64,000 nt of DNA from Pelecanus crispus (GCF_030463565.1 NC_134643.1:7920657-7984656), one strand, 5' to 3'; positions 35,701 through 48,916 are shown, numbered from the stretch's first letter. Numbers and translations are program-made. The notes: a model not told the origin generated them from the sequence alone.

Positions 35701-38700
35701 CAAAGGCCCAGACTGGGCACAGGCTTCTCAGAAGGAGAAGATATCCTCTTCTTTGACAGGTCTCCACCTCCAACACCAAAGCTAGACAGCTTGGCAGAAG
35801 CCAAAAAGGTAACATCTCTTTTGAATCTTTTGAGTATTAAGAAGGGGAGGTTAAGGGAAGTTTGGTTTGTGGTAGTAGAGGAATCTTTGATCAGATACAG
35901 GACAGCTCAGTGCTGATACTGGTGAAGTTCCTGGTTTGTGGGATCAGACTGGTCTGTATTACAGTACACAAGAAACTCTGCGGTTCCTGACAGCTGTTAG
36001 TACCAAGGTTCATACTACCATCTTGCCTGAGGTCAACCTCCAGAGCAGTGGAACTGCTGCTAAAGAGGGGGCTGCATCTGTTGTGTTTGGCCACAGGGTC
36101 TGGTGTCTCTTGCTGATTCAAAATTCACCTGAATTAGTCAGCAGCAGGTTGTTACGATCTGTCTCGTGTGTGATGCTCATGAGCTTGCTCTTGATCTTCT
36201 CCAAAGACAAGCATCACTGAAGCTACTGATACAATGGCAATTTCGCAAATGCCAGTTGGGCGTGGACAGGGGACAGAGGAGCCTCTTGGGATGGGACTGG
36301 GGAAAAAGAGAAGGGGAGATAAGGCATCTCATTTAAGTCATGAGCCTGATGCTAAGCTTTCTGCTGAAGAAACACCTCTTTATACAAGCTAGCAGCTTCT
36401 GTGAGTAGAAGTGACTGTTCTTCATGACCTGACATAGTCTGTCACCTCTTGGGGACATTACCATTGGAGAGCAGTTTGGAGTAGCTGTGTTGCTCTGCTT
36501 GCACTCTGTTCATGCAGACAGGACAGAGCTTCTCTGTCCACCAGTGGCTGCTCTTTTGCTCTTGTGTTTTGGGGCTTTGGGACACCTTAAAGCATCAGGT
36601 TCTGGATAGGTCCTGGACCAGGATGGGAGGTGCTGAAGTGATTTTTTACAGAAGAAAGGAGAGCAAGGCCTGTCACTATTGATTGTTTTACAAGCATGAA
36701 AACACTTAAGTGCTAGGAAGGAGCAGGGGATTTGTGCTGAAAATCCCTGAAGTGCTAAACTGCATATTTGTTCTTTGGCATTGCTAGTGCTGTGTATTGT
36801 GGGTGTTTTCTGTCTGCCAGGTAAGCAACAGGGAACTAAACTGGTTTAGCTATATTATGCCACGAGTTTGGACAAGTTTGGCCTCTAGCCAGAAGAGACT
36901 GTGTCTTTCCTTGGCACAAATCTGTTCACATGTTTGTCAAAGAAACCCTTCTCTTCCGGCAAGGAAGGAGTCTTAACATTTTGGGAGTATGGAAGGGAAT
37001 AGTTGTATGCAATTTTCTATTAGTTCCCAATTATTACTAATTTATGTTGAAATCTCAAGTGATTTGATTCTTCTGGAAAATGTACTGATTTGTGAAGCAA
37101 TTAAAGCACAGCTGCAGAGATATCAAGCCTGGTAACACCCTTGGAGGAGTGATTTTGTGGTTTGGGAAGTCAAGAGATGTTGGGTGATGTGATGAATTAG
37201 TTGCACAGCAGAGCTGGGAATTTTATTGGGCCTCTCTTCGGCCAGCTCTGTGCTCAGGCCAGTGGATCTTGTCTCCTCCATTTGACAGACTCCCTCTGCT
37301 ATTTCTGGAAGTAGGAACGTGGGAGCTAGAGTGATCACCAACATATTCACTGCTCTTTCCTGTTTTCTAGCTGGCTGCGATACGCCGACTACGAGCAAAA
37401 GGCCAGATCCTTGCTAAAACTGACCCTAACAGTGTCAAGAGGAAACGAGCTGATGTTGATGATGTCCTAGAAATTGTTGAAAGAGTTGAGAAAAATGTTG
37501 CTCAGCCACAAGGTACAGAAGCAGAGAATGGTATGTAATGTTAGCTTCTAGTGTGGCAAAAATATAATTATGTCCTGCTGAATGGAGCACTAGTTGTTGG
37601 GTTAAGGACTTAATTACTGCACCAAACAGAGGCCAAGTTAGGTCTGTTTAGAACTTAAAGGGTTTGTTGCAAAGGCTAAACAATCTCTAACCCTGTGGAG
37701 AGAGTGAGATGTAATCTGATAGCTCCCTGTCCTCATATTTGTTCCCTTTCCTCCAGCACTTGAGCATCTGCAATGCACAGCTGACTTAACCAAGGGAAAC
37801 CAAGAAATAGTCCCACCTGTGACGGTGTCTGAATTTTCTGTGGGAACTTGAGTTTGCCTGCTGGTGATTTACTGTGTGGTCTTGGATGAATTGCTTAATT
37901 CCCTTCAAAGCTTCTCCATCAGTCAGGAAGGCAACACTGCTCTCCCCTGGGAGTGATGTGAAAATTCATAGTACAGTACTTAGAGAAGATGCAATGTTAT
38001 TTTAAAAAACACTTTTATTTTTTCTGAAGCTATATTTGAACTTGGCTTGATGTTCTCCTGAACAGGCTGCTGTTTGACCTGAACATCTGCCTGAGAGACC
38101 TGAGACTTCCAAAATCTCCTACAGTGGTCATGCTTAGAGATCACAATCTTGTTTTAAACTTGGCTTCTGTAGGACTTGAACCCTTTTGTCTCCCTAGATA
38201 TGGATGAACTGGAGCCTGCCCAAAAGAAACAGCGTGAGCAGCTGGCCTATCTGGAGTCAGAAGAATTCCAGAAAATCCTGAATGCCAAGTCCAAGCACAC
38301 AGATGTCCTGAAAGAGGTATGGCCTCAATCCAGCCATGACTGAGGGCTCAGAACTAGGAAGCTGTCTGGACTCCTCATAATGATTTTGGCAAGAAGCAGG
38401 CACCCAAACATGTCATAGGCACTGAATCATCCTGATGAATAGGGTCTCTGAGCACACAGGGCACAATGCCTGCAGGTCAGCATTATTGCCATAACCATAG
38501 TAAGGTCAAGTTGCCATCGTCTTTATTTTGCTGTGTTTGCAAGAATCGGTGAAGTTTCCTGGTTAGTGGATGATCAAAGAAATCCTTCTACCTTAAAACC
38601 AAATTAGCCACGTGCCTATTTTGTCCCTCATTTCTTGACATCTTTGCCACATAGAGACAGCTGCCACCTTCATCTGGGACTCACGTGAGTTGCAGAGCCT

Positions 38701-40932
38701 GTGAAATGCTAGCAGTTGCCCTGAAGAGCTAAGAGGTTGGGTTTCTCCCGTCCAGGTCTTTGCTTAGCCTGTTCCCAGGGATACAGCATCTCCAGTGGCA
38801 CAGGGCTCTCGTCTTGGACATGTTGTATTGGTATGAAGTCCTGGTAGTTTCAGGGTCTTCTGAAGAGTAATATTTTGGCTAAGAACCTATTCCATTCATT
38901 ACATCTACCTACATGACCTCTCCCTGCACTGTCCTCGTAGGTATATGCTTATTTCAGTAGTACATGCTGTTGTTAAACCCTCCCACTGATACATCTCGGA
39001 GGTGGCTCATTTCGGTGTTGGTGAAGCACAACATGTGCACTGTATGGATTTTTTGAAGCAAGAGATATTCGGTGTTTCTCTCGCTCCCAGGCTGCAGTCT
39101 ACTTCAAGTAGGCCCGGTAGTAATTTGCCCTAAGGCCATTTATGGAGTGGTTTCTCCCATCTTTGTCTCCTCACAACCCTTTTTGTGTGCCCCTGCAGGC
39201 TGAGGCTGAACTGCAGGAGCAATACTTTCAGCCGCTGGTAAAAAAGGAAGAGATGGAAGAGAAGATGAGGAGCATTAAAGAAGTGAAATGTAGAGTTGTG
39301 ACGTGTAAAACGGTGAGTGAAGGGGAGCTTGGGTGACAGCAGGGGAGTGGGACATGGACTGTACAAAATAATGCTGGACCATCCTGTGGACTCCCCATTA
39401 GTCACTCTCTTGGCCATAACCCAGCGCAGGGATGAAATGGAGATGGTTTCATTCCTTATAACTTGCTGAGAGCAGCCTGTGCACTGAGTGACATGAAGAC
39501 ACTGGCAAGGCAGGCTTTAGTGCTGTGCTGAACATCTCAACTTGATGATTATGCCAGTGTGCTTCTTGGGTGTTGGTGTCCTGAAAATATTTATCAGTTT
39601 CTTCCCTGAAGTGCTTTGTACCAGGACCCTCAGTTCCCTATATTAGATGACAAAATAAGCGAAGTGCCTTGAAAACGTAACACTGGGTGGGATTCCTCTA
39701 TCTGCATTTCCAGGGACTTTGCCGTCAGGAAGAGGGGTGGAGCTTTGTTACTATGCTAAATGTGCTGAGAGGAAGGGAGCAGTTATCTCCCATTCCCAGA
39801 GTTTCAGCCCCTGCTGGACTGTCCCCCTTGCTGCCTTTCCTGTCTGTTTTGGGGCTGCACAGAGGGCCGCAGTGTGCCCCATGAGGTGCTGGGAGCACCC
39901 AGCACAAGGTGGTGGCAAAGAGGGGAGGATGGCATTAGAAGGAGCAGTGACAAAGCCTGGGGCGCTGATCTCAGACTGGTGGGAGAAGACAGAGGTGCTT
40001 TCCTGCAGATGTTCAGCTGTCACCAGTCTCGCACGCTGGCGAAGCACTCACAGCTCGCTCTCTCCTCCCTGACAGTGTAATTACACCTATTTCAAGCCTC
40101 TGGAGACGTGTGTGCAGGATAACCACGACTACCACTGGCATGATGCCATCAAACGATTTTTCAAATGTCCATGTGGAAACCGAGCTATTTCCCTTGACAG
40201 GCTCCCAAAAAAGCCCTGCAGGTAAGAAATGAGCCTCGTGAAATAGTGAATGGGGCTTTTCTACTGTCCATTCACAATAATGTGATGGGAGTCACATAAC
40301 CACATGCTAAACTGGGAACATTAGCCCTTGTGCTAAGCTGTGTGGGGCTGGTTTTGGGCCCCCTCATACTGTGCAGCAAACATGCGCCACAGTGGCCCTC
40401 ACCTGCCATCTTTATCTTTCAGTACATGTGGCCTCTTCAAGTGGGAGCGAGATGGGATGCTTAAGGTAAGTGTGAGCCAGCAGTTTCTGAGCGCCTCAGC
40501 ACTCTGCCTGCTTCTCTTGGTACTTCCATCCCACACTTTGCTTTAGTGCCCTTACAGCTGCCAACAAAGCCAAGCAGCTCTCCATTTTGTCAGGTACACA
40601 CAGGTACCTGCAGGCTGTGTTTTAGTGGACTTTCTCCTCTTGCTTTCTGTTCTTGAAGCGTTATTTTATTTAACCGTGGGGAATTTGCTTTTGACCAAAA
40701 TTGTAAGAATTCAGAGCGTCAAGGTTCCTAGAGTGTCTGTCAATATTTAATCAGATAATTTAGCGCTATCATAACTTCTGTCAAAGAAATGTTTGAGACA
40801 CATCTTACCACACGTTTAACTCCTTTTCTCCATGGTTCATATTTCTAGGAGAAGAAAGGTCCGGAGATTGGTGGAGAAACCCTTTTACCAAGAGGGGAGG
40901 AACACCCAAAATTTCTCGGTAGTCTCAAGTGA
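23777..40932 (+). CDS. MCM10: Minichromosome maintenance protein 10 (complete, 19 coding exons)
   Basis: MCM10 is a nuclear replication factor that binds ssDNA/dsDNA, activates the CMG helicase and links it to polymerase alpha. Coding exons: 23777-23783 (ATG, in an exon starting 23731), 24504-24806, 25603-25707, 26302-26436, 26958-27132, 27973-28138, 28927-29094, 30498-30614, 32057-32256, 33242-33342, 34359-34460, 34567-34684, 35580-35808, 37371-37530, 38198-38316, 39199-39312, 40076-40221, 40423-40465, 40849-40932 (TGA). All are AG/GT with consistent phase and total 863 residues (human 875). Domains: acidic N terminus (1-100); N-terminal coiled coil (about 104-130, LRKLQEQMKMLQEQLQ); OB-fold (about 245-365, from KLIRLSQLKSK through NANPMKP); CCCH-type zinc motif (about 370-405, TCKARKKNGDPC...DCEYCQYH); basic linker; C-terminal zinc ribbons (about 765-836, CKTCNYTYF...CPCGNRAISLDRLPKKPC...CGLFKWERDG). 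Nothing looks broken. Identity is very secure. Confidence 0.98.
27811..27864 (+). repeat. Two-copy 29-bp tandem duplication
   Basis: The unit CAGGGTGAAATAAGGCACAG plus AGGCGAATT starts at 27811 and repeats from 27840 with one or two differences (CAGGGTGAAGTAAGGCACAG). It lies in an MCM10 intron upstream of the exon at 27973. Confidence 0.8.
29095..30497 (+). other. MCM10: MCM10 intron without recognised features
   Basis: A 1.4-kb AT-rich intron between the two OB-fold/zinc-motif exons. No repeat or exon was recognised. Confidence 0.65.
34071..34160 (+). other. MCM10: Candidate cryptic or poison exon in MCM10 intron
   Basis: This 90-nt segment is bounded by a good acceptor (TTAATTCTCCACAG) and a good donor (CAG|GTAGAA). 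It lies between exons 33242-33342 and 34359-34460, which join in phase 1. In that phase the segment reads to an in-frame TAA after about a dozen codons, so inclusion would truncate MCM10; a different phase stays open throughout. No human MCM10 residues correspond to it. It may be a chance splice-site pair. Confidence 0.25.
34225..34300 (+). mobile_element. Degenerate CR1 3'-end fragment
   Basis: The run AGTTGGCCTTGCTTTGGTGG ... CTCAGGTGACC ... TTCTTCCAACCTAGCCTACTCT resembles an old, diverged CR1 3' end. The terminal octamers have decayed. It lies in the MCM10 intron just before the exon at 34359. Confidence 0.5.
35809..37370 (+). other. MCM10: MCM10 intron without recognised features
   Basis: A 1.6-kb intron between the exon ending LAEAKK and the exon starting LAAIRRLRAKGQ. 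The open frames in it are short. No repeats were recognised. Confidence 0.65.
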
Positions 40933-42385
40933 CCTGGAGTTGATTTTTTCATAACATAAGGATGGATTTCTGTGTCTAAAACACACATTTCTTTACTGGA
41001 ATGCTGAGAGGATTCTGGTTTTTAGGGATGAATGAGCAGGGGAGTGAATTCCTGATGAGAAGGGCACCCACAAAGTCTCCACCAGGCCACTGCATGGATA
41101 TTCAGTTTTGATCTTTTTACAATTGACTGAATAAGGCTGCATGTGAAGTACACATTCATGCCTGCTCTTTTTTTACTAATAACTTGTTTACAACAAGATT
41201 TAACCTAGAAAAGAGACAGCTAGAGAAGAATTTGTACCAAGAAATCCCTGGGCATCCCACAATTTATGTTGAATGGCTGGTGTAGAGTGACCTCACCAGA
41301 ATTTTAAGTGACAAATCATCATGAACTGGGGTGGACTCTATACTCCATAAGTACTTGTGAAGTTAATAGTGCGGTGTGTAAATGCCAGCCTGTCAAGGTT
41401 TTTCAGCTGTTGGCCAAAAAGGGGTGTGAGAGGGTTGTAGCCGCAGAGCAGTCTTCACTGGCTCCAAAATTGCTCACTTTTAGCCTTTAAGAACAGATGT
41501 CAAATGGTTCCTGCATTGTCTCCTTGGCTTATGTGTTAAAAAAAACAGCGGTGTTTACACTGCAGACTGTCGGGAGCTCTTTTGAAAGCTCTTTCCCTAT
41601 CACGCAGCCCATACTGGGTTCCCAGCACCGTCCACACTACACCACCTTTACGGCTACAAACCTCCAGCTCCCCCTTTGAAAAGGATTTTAATGAATCTGG
41701 GACTGGTTTGTGAGTGGTTTTAAAGAGCTGAACGATACATTTAATACCTTTTACCCTTTTTCTGGCATTTTAAATTTTCCTGGAATCTTTCCCAGTCATC
41801 ACCATGTCAACCTTGGCTGCTGGCACAGCTACATGGTGACAGTAGCTGTCTCGGACCAAGCGGGATGAGGTCTCCAAGGGGTGGCTCCTGAGAAGGGCTG
41901 TCTTCATACAGGTGTTTTTCTGAAAGCACATCTCTGTAGGGATACTTAGGGCATTTGGCCAGCTTTTCCTGGACCTGATCCTTCTGCTGCCCCTAGGTCA
42001 TGCCCAGCAGGACCACAGGGTATTTTTTCAGTGCCTAAAACCACTAGTACCTCAGTGATTTGGTGAAACTGCCACCAACAGTCTCACATGTCCAGTGGCC
42101 TTGTCGATACCTCTTTTGTTTGCTTGCACAGGGGCTGGGAGAGCAGTAAGTTACTTCATATGAAGCAACTGGGCAGATCTACCATGTAATTCTGCAGCCC
42201 TCATCTCCTACAGGTGCTTTTGCTGGGCATATTGCATTCATTTCAGTCTCATGTCGATACCATTTGATGGGTGGGGTGTCATTGGTACATGGCTAAATAT
42301 GTAACTGTGACATTGCTTGGCAATGTCTCCTGCTGATTCCTCATTGTGAATAAATAAGGCGCACAATAAAATGCTCCCTGGGTCT
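40933..42385 (+). other. MCM10: Probable MCM10 3' UTR with distal poly(A) signals
   Basis: No canonical AATAAA was found close to the MCM10 stop (an AATAAG lies near 41129). Two AATAAA hexamers occur at 42349-42354 and 42365-42370, so a 3' UTR of about 1.4 kb is plausible. The UTR end is inferred, not shown. Confidence 0.35.
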
Positions 42386-45300
42386 GTATGGTATCATTTC
42401 TCTGAGGAAGAGGATAAGTTGCTTGCTCGACATCTTCATTAGCCCAAGAGCTTGGTGCTGAATCACCAAAAGGAATTGGTTTGTGGTCCATAACTCCGTC
42501 TGCCATGCAGTTTTATTATTCAGACCAGCAGGAGTTTCTCACCCAGAGTCCACAAAACCAGCATGAAATTCCACATTCACTATCAGCCTGTAGCTGGCAT
42601 GTTGAAAGCTTCAGGCTTTTTCCAGTTCCTGTCTCTTTGGCCAATGAAAAGGAGATTGCAGAAATTAAACCGTCAAAGGTGGAGTAATGCTTTATCTTCA
42701 TAAATGCCCACAGGACTGTGATATGTAGGAAAGTTACATTCCTCATTGGGAGACAAGGGATGAAAGCAATACTCTGAATTCACCCTTGTATGCAAAAATA
42801 GGATGAAGAAACCAAGGCCCATTGCTTTGCTTCAACCCCAGCAGTAAACGAGGAGTGAGGGAGATCGATGTAATGGATTTTATGTGCCTCAGTCTATTTT
42901 TGGAGATACTTTTCTTCTGCCAGACATGGCTCCAGCCCAGCAGAAGTAGGCAGGAGGGGAGCTACCCGCTGGAGCATGCTGCCACGTGGGCGCACAGCCC
43001 CAGCACCATGCCAGAGGAGCCGCGGGGTCTCTGGTCTGCACCGAGCCGATACGTTTCTGCCAGTACCTGGGAGCAAGAGCAGAGGCAGAGGCCCAAGAGA
43101 GGCAGCTCAGGTGTGACTTGACAAGCCCAGCTGGATCCACGCTGTCACCGAAGCTGTCCCAGTTTTGGGAACATGATACAGAGACCTCCAACCTCACAGT
43201 GAAGAAGTCCGACTGTGCCAGGCTGTGTTAGCAAGAGAGCAGCCAGCAGGTCGAGGGATGCGAGTGCCCTAACACTACCAGTGGGTATAAGGCGTTAAAC
43301 TGGGTTAGCGTTACGGAAACCGCCGCTGTTAGCATCGCTGGTGAGTCAGGACAGTGGTGTTGCTGAAGCTGCCCCGTCCCCTACATTGTTAAGCAAAATC
43401 ACTCTGGAAATACAATTGCTGAGCGTGCAGTCTCAGAGCCATTATTAAGATTTGCAGGGTAGGAAGCTGATAAATCAGCCCTTTCCCCAGCCAAATTTTC
43501 ACCTGTCTGCAAGGTTGTTTCTCCAGCTACAAAATGCCCTGTGGGTATGTGAAAATGGGCAAGAAGATACCCAGCTTTTCTTGTAATGACCTCCTACAAC
43601 ATCAGTCTAGGTTTTTAGATAAGTTAAGCATCTTGCCTCTCCTCAGCCCTCAGCTACTGCTGAAATGCTAATTTAGAACACCTCACCCTGCTGCCACAAA
43701 TTATCTTTCCTTGGATTTTTACAAACACTTTGAAGAAAAAGTAAACCTTTAGCATTTTCTTCCTCTGCATGAACCAGTTTAGGCTTACTAACTCTTGAGT
43801 AGAATCAGCTTAATGAAAACTTAGTCCCCTTTCACAATAAATACACTGCTGAAGGACCTTCTGTTTTGGCCGTCAGTTTTTCATGGCAGAGCCAGTGCAG
43901 TGGTCCCTTGGGGCATCACGTGCAGCTCCCCCGGCAAGCTGGGCTCACCCAGCCATTTCACATCGTTTTGTTTTTCCCAACCCACTTGCTGCCTGGCTTT
44001 TGCTTCCCAAAATTGAGTATGCGTGGGGCAAGAGTACAGCAAACCTTTTCTCCTTTTGTTCTCATTTCCCATGCAAAGCTGTGTTGCAGATCTTGTTTCA
44101 TTTTGCCCCGAAAACAGCCCTGTGATGCCCACGTGGGAGAGCCTCGGGGTGCAACTGGGGTCCTCCACTGCTGGCTGAAAAACCAGCCTGAGCGATCAGT
44201 GCTCTTTTCTATTTACATGACTAACAGTGACTCAAAAATGACAAAATAACCTTTGTCCGTGGGCCCTTAGACCAAACCTCAAAACCTGACTTTTAGAATG
44301 ACAGGCAAACGCAGAGGGAAGGGAAATCCCTAGTGTCTCTGGGGACCTGGCTTCTCCAGGACAATTATTTTCACTGTTACGTTTGCACCTTGCTGTTCGA
44401 TTTCTTCCAGACTTTCCTACCTGCCCTGGTGTTTGCTTGTGCCTTCTGTTGGCTGACAGCTCTCAGCACAGGCGGACGGACTGGCTGCCGTTATCAACGT
44501 GTCGTGCCGCTTCCTCTCCAGCACAGCTGCTTATATTGCATTTTTCTGTTCTCCCTTCATAGTCGTAGAGCCAAGAGAGAAGGAGCTCTGGCTTCAGGGT
44601 ACCCACACTGCTTGCACAGACAATCAGCAGGGGAGTAATCAGAGCGCGGAGAGGGGGATATTTTGCGTACGAAAAGGTAATTGCTCCCTCTTTCTCCCCA
44701 CAGCAGCTAAGGGCTGGTGAACAGACACGTCCGGGCTGGTTATCCGGGCACGGATAGGGGCTGGGAAGGGCGCAGGGGAACGGGTACATGTGCAAACGTG
44801 AAAATAAGTGACCTTGGGGCAGGCTGCCGTCCCGACAGGGAGCTCTCACCGGGTGAGTGCCTGCCTTGTATCCCCCGATAACTCGGCACGTGTTGGATGT
44901 GCTGATTTTAGAAGCGGACATGTGACACTGAACATGAATGAGCATAAAATTAGCAGGTTCCTCCTTCCCTTGCAGAGCTGGAGTAAACAGGGTGACTTAG
45001 AGGAGGTCAAGGGCTGGATGGGAGCCCCTCAATCACGGCACCCGGGGCTCCTGTATCTGAGCCCATCCCATACACCAGCAGCATGGCATGTGCCACAAGA
45101 AGGAATTACATGGGGCCTTAATTACTTTCCTAAATTAAGGCCTCAGTCACTTGCTAGCACGTGCCAGGACTTGTATGCACTGTGCGTTAAACCTGCCTAA
45201 CGCTGTCAGTCTGGTTTCATTCAGGCCTGTGGCGATCCTGGTGATGAAGTACTTGAACACCCTGGTTAGAGCTGGCGAGTTATGTAAATCCCTCCCAAAA

Positions 45301-48236
45301 AATCTCAGTGCTCTTTCATCTAAGAGAAGATGCTATGAGAAAGCTGCAGTTGAACATGCGGTCTCTTAGCCTAGAAATTGCTTGGGAACAGTGGCAATAA
45401 ATGCCTTCTCATGCCTTTTTTTTTTTTTTTCTTTTCTGTCGCTCCTTTTGAGAAGTACTTTTTGGGGGTGAAATTTCCCATGCCAGGTCTTAGCCTGGAA
45501 GAGAGATTTCTTAGAAAGGTTGGGCTGAAATTTTTCCTTTAGTTTTGAGACTAAGAGTGGAATAACTCTTAGAGAAAATCCTTTTTCACACAGCAATAGA
45601 AACAATTGCTGAAGACGGAAGCTGAACATCCGGAAAGTTCCCAAGCCAAACCACAAACCGAGGTGTGAGAGTGCGTATGCTTTTTATTAATAAAGCTGGC
45701 CAGCAGCAGCTTTGTCAAGTGTTGAAAATTATGAATGGACCTTATCACATCAATGAAACCAGCTTAAAGAATCATAAGGGCTAAAACTACAATGAAATGG
45801 GATTTTTCTTTGTGGTTTTTGAAGCACTGGGGGTGGGAAGAAGAGTTCTGCTTCCCATTTTTCTCTTATTCTTGAAATCCTCGTGTGGACCAGAGAATTT
45901 CTGGAACTGAATCTTTGAGAAAAAGAAGACCATATCTCAGATACTAACAAACATGTAATCAAAAATCACAAGAGGGGTCAATGGGGTCAACACACTTAGG
46001 ACAACTTGTGAATTAGCATAATCATCAGGGCCAAAAATGCAACCAAGGCCTATGGACACATGTGGCCCTGGCAAAACCTCTGCCCTCAGCCCAAACTGGT
46101 CTGTGGGAAGTGCTGGAGGTCTGGTTGCCCTCCACCAGCCCTTGGGTTCACCAGTGATCCTGCAGGTAGAGGGGGACCACAGAGCTCTGGGGTTGCAGAC
46201 GTGGGGTGAACCGGGGCAGGAGGGCACCTGCTGCAACGGGAACGGCCGTGACCCCCCTTCGGTGGAGAACTGGGGCTTTGCCTTTAAGCGCGTGTGTCCC
46301 TGCAGGCTTTTGGGTGTCTGTCACTCCCAGGGGAAATGCAGCTTTGGTGTTCCGGAGATGTGCAAATTTAGCGAGTCTTGAAACAATAGGGGAGGCAAAA
46401 TATATAATGGAAACACTTTTTTTAGTTAAAAAAAAAAAAGATAAGATGATGCTTAGAGGCTAAATGCATGAGGGAAAAAGAAACAGAAAAGGAGACTGGG
46501 AAAGAGAAAGGGAGAACGAGAATGAATGAAAGGAAGAAAGAAGAAAAAAGGAAGGTAAAGGTACATGATAAAGAAGAAGATAGAGAGCAAGAGGAAAGAG
46601 AAAGGAAAAGGAAAGGAAAGGAAGGACTGCATGCATCAGGTGAAAGGTGGTCTAAAAACGACTTGAACAACATTTTAGCTGTTGTGCAAATCAGGCCATT
46701 CAGGATATTACTTTGATGGAAAAAACCCTTCCTCAAAATTGTTTTGTGGAAAACGTCTCTCCAGCTCAAGTCACTGCCAACCCCCTGAAGAGAGCATTTC
46801 CCCTGCGTTTCAGGGAAGGTGTGTGTCCCAGGAGAGCAGCACCCTGAGCCCCGGCAGGAGGGGAGCTGGGCACGGGTGCAGAGCGGAGATCCGCCCACCG
46901 CCTTGGAGCCAGGACCATCTCTCTGCCAAACCTTTCTCAGCTCTGTGTTCCCCTCCCTTGTCAGCTTTGAACTATGATCAGGAGGGCAGACACCCGATGG
47001 GAGGATGCAGCAACGACAAAATCAGGGCCAGGTCTGTTTGTATCGTGCGCTCGATGCTCAGGTCCTGAATTTTCCTGCTCACCCTCACACAGCACAACGA
47101 GGCAAAGCAACGTGGGGAAGACCAGGCCACCAAACCATGGACACCTTAAGCCTCGTAGCGTCACTCACAGCCCTGAAACCAAGCACCCTGCCTGATGGTG
47201 CAGGTGAGCAGACGTTTGCAAGGAGACGATGGGCTTGAAACTTTCTAGTTCAATGCAGGTGCCTCACACCCCCTGGACAAGCTGTCTGTCAGCTCCACAT
47301 GCATGTGTGTAAACTGATTGCACGAAACCTTGCTTCATGCTTGTCGCTCAACAAAAGCCCTTATTGAAAATAAACAAAACCTTCCCATAATAGCATGCGT
47401 GCCATTTTTCCTTACAGAAGCTGGTCTTAGGCCTTTAGGTGCAGCTTGTTTTATATTTCACATAATAATTCCATAGGACAGTTGGCTTTTAATCACAGAC
47501 ACGGCATAACTCAGCTACTGCTGCACTGATACCCTGATTTCTGAAAATTTGGCTATAACAGCGTGGAAGCCAGGACATCAGCTGGGACCAGGCTGGTCAC
47601 GCAGTGAGGAGATGAACAGATACTGGCAGGTGGTTTGCCCAAAGCTGTCTCAAACACGGTTTTGGCATTGCCGTATCTGTGAGCAAAGGCTGTAATATAG
47701 AGTCATGAAGTGTCTGCTAGGTTTTAAAAGTAGAAAAAATGGCCTTAGCTCACAACAAGGAGATTGACTTTAATGTTAGCAAAAAGACTCATAAGTGCAC
47801 TGAAATGTGGTGCCGAGGAGGCACCTAACAGCTCTGGACTCGTTAACTGATGATTTTTGGAGAGAGTAACGGTGGTACGGCCAAACTGGGCAGGAAGCCT
47901 TCGGGAGAGGGTGTCCAGCCCCGCACACCACGACTCCACCCCAGCGTGCCGGAGCTCCGAGCTGAGCTGAGGCAGATTTCCTGGCACAAAGCAGAGCCAG
48001 CGCTGAACTGCTGCCCACTCCTGCGAACCACACCGGCAGGGCTCAGCAGCGGGAGCACCGGTGCGGCTCTCAGCTGCCCTCGCCTGCGTCCGGTCGCCCA
48101 AACATCCCGCAAGACAGGCAGGACACAGGCAGTTATCTGGTTTTTTGGTGACTCTCAGCTGCAGTGTCCTGACGTTTTTCTCAGACCAGACACCTACCTT
48201 TCCAGGGTTCACTTCTTTGGTTATTCAGCCACGCAC
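42386..48236. other. Intergenic MCM10-PHYH; no protein gene recognised
   Basis: In human, UCMA lies in this interval. I searched both strands by eye for its conserved C terminus (WRQWHYDGL-like) and basic RRGKRS-like segment and saw neither, although short exons could be missed. The longer open frames (up to about 170 codons) lack recognisable motifs and overlap each other on both strands. GC content is raised near 43000-43300, 44450-44850 and 47850-48110, without an identified exon. Confidence 0.5.
46471..46626 (+). repeat. Polypurine (A/G-rich) tract
   Basis: About 155 bases of almost uninterrupted A and G (GAAA, GGAAAG and AAGAAG words), preceded by an A-run at 46429-46439. The tract creates long but spurious Lys/Glu/Arg-rich frames on + and Ser/Phe-rich frames on -. 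A triplex-forming or slippage-prone tract is possible. Confidence 0.85.
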
Positions 48237-48296
48237 CCATCGGCAGAATTTCTGAACCATAGAAATAATACAACACAGTTTTGCTCTAATTTAATC

Positions 48297-48849
48297 TTTA
48301 TTTCAAAAGTAAAAATCAAATCCATGTCTTCATCAGCTGTACTAATGACTTCCCATGTGAGCTCATACTGAAACTTGCATGAAACTCTCATTCACTGTGT
48401 TTACTTTGCATGGAAAAAGGATGTTAGAAACTTTAAAAACATAATCATGCATAGAATCTTATATAAATAACATTAATTTCATCTAACTATAATAATTATT
48501 ATAATTCTATTAAGATTATTAATACCCTTACACTAATAGAGCATCAGCCCAGAAGTATATCAAGAGAGAGATTAGAAAAAAATAATCAAGAAGTAAAGCA
48601 CATCTCTCATCGTCATTTTTCTTTGATTACCCAAAATAACTACAGCAAATCTGGTTTTGTAGGTCAGGTTTTCTTTGAAGTATGTCAGCTGTTCAACGTC
48701 AGTTCAACTCTTTTGTATTAGCATAAAGTGATTTTGTAATGCAGTATTTGGGTAAGTTTCTTGCATGGAGGGCCAAAAGCACATAAATCTGTCTACTCAG
48801 AAGCTGATGCTCAGGCACAGGTTTTCCATCCTGGTCCTCAGAGGCCACT
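48297..48849 (-). other. 3' UTR-like region of the PHYH pseudogene
   Basis: Downstream of the TAA, this part aligns with the 3' UTR of the neighbouring PHYH copy and ends in a canonical AATAAA (48302-48297 on -), with an ATTAAA beside it. Its retention shows the copy arose by DNA duplication rather than retroposition. Retained introns say the same. Confidence 0.6.
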
Positions 48850-48916
48850 TTAAAAATTAATTCTTTTTCCTTGCACGACCTTTGCTCGCTTCTTCCAAAC
48901 ACCCTGCATTAAATAA

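Noticed and set aside
46422-46898. Lys/Glu-rich (+) and Ser/Phe-rich (-) open frames
   Set aside because: Produced by the polypurine tract; low complexity and no homology.
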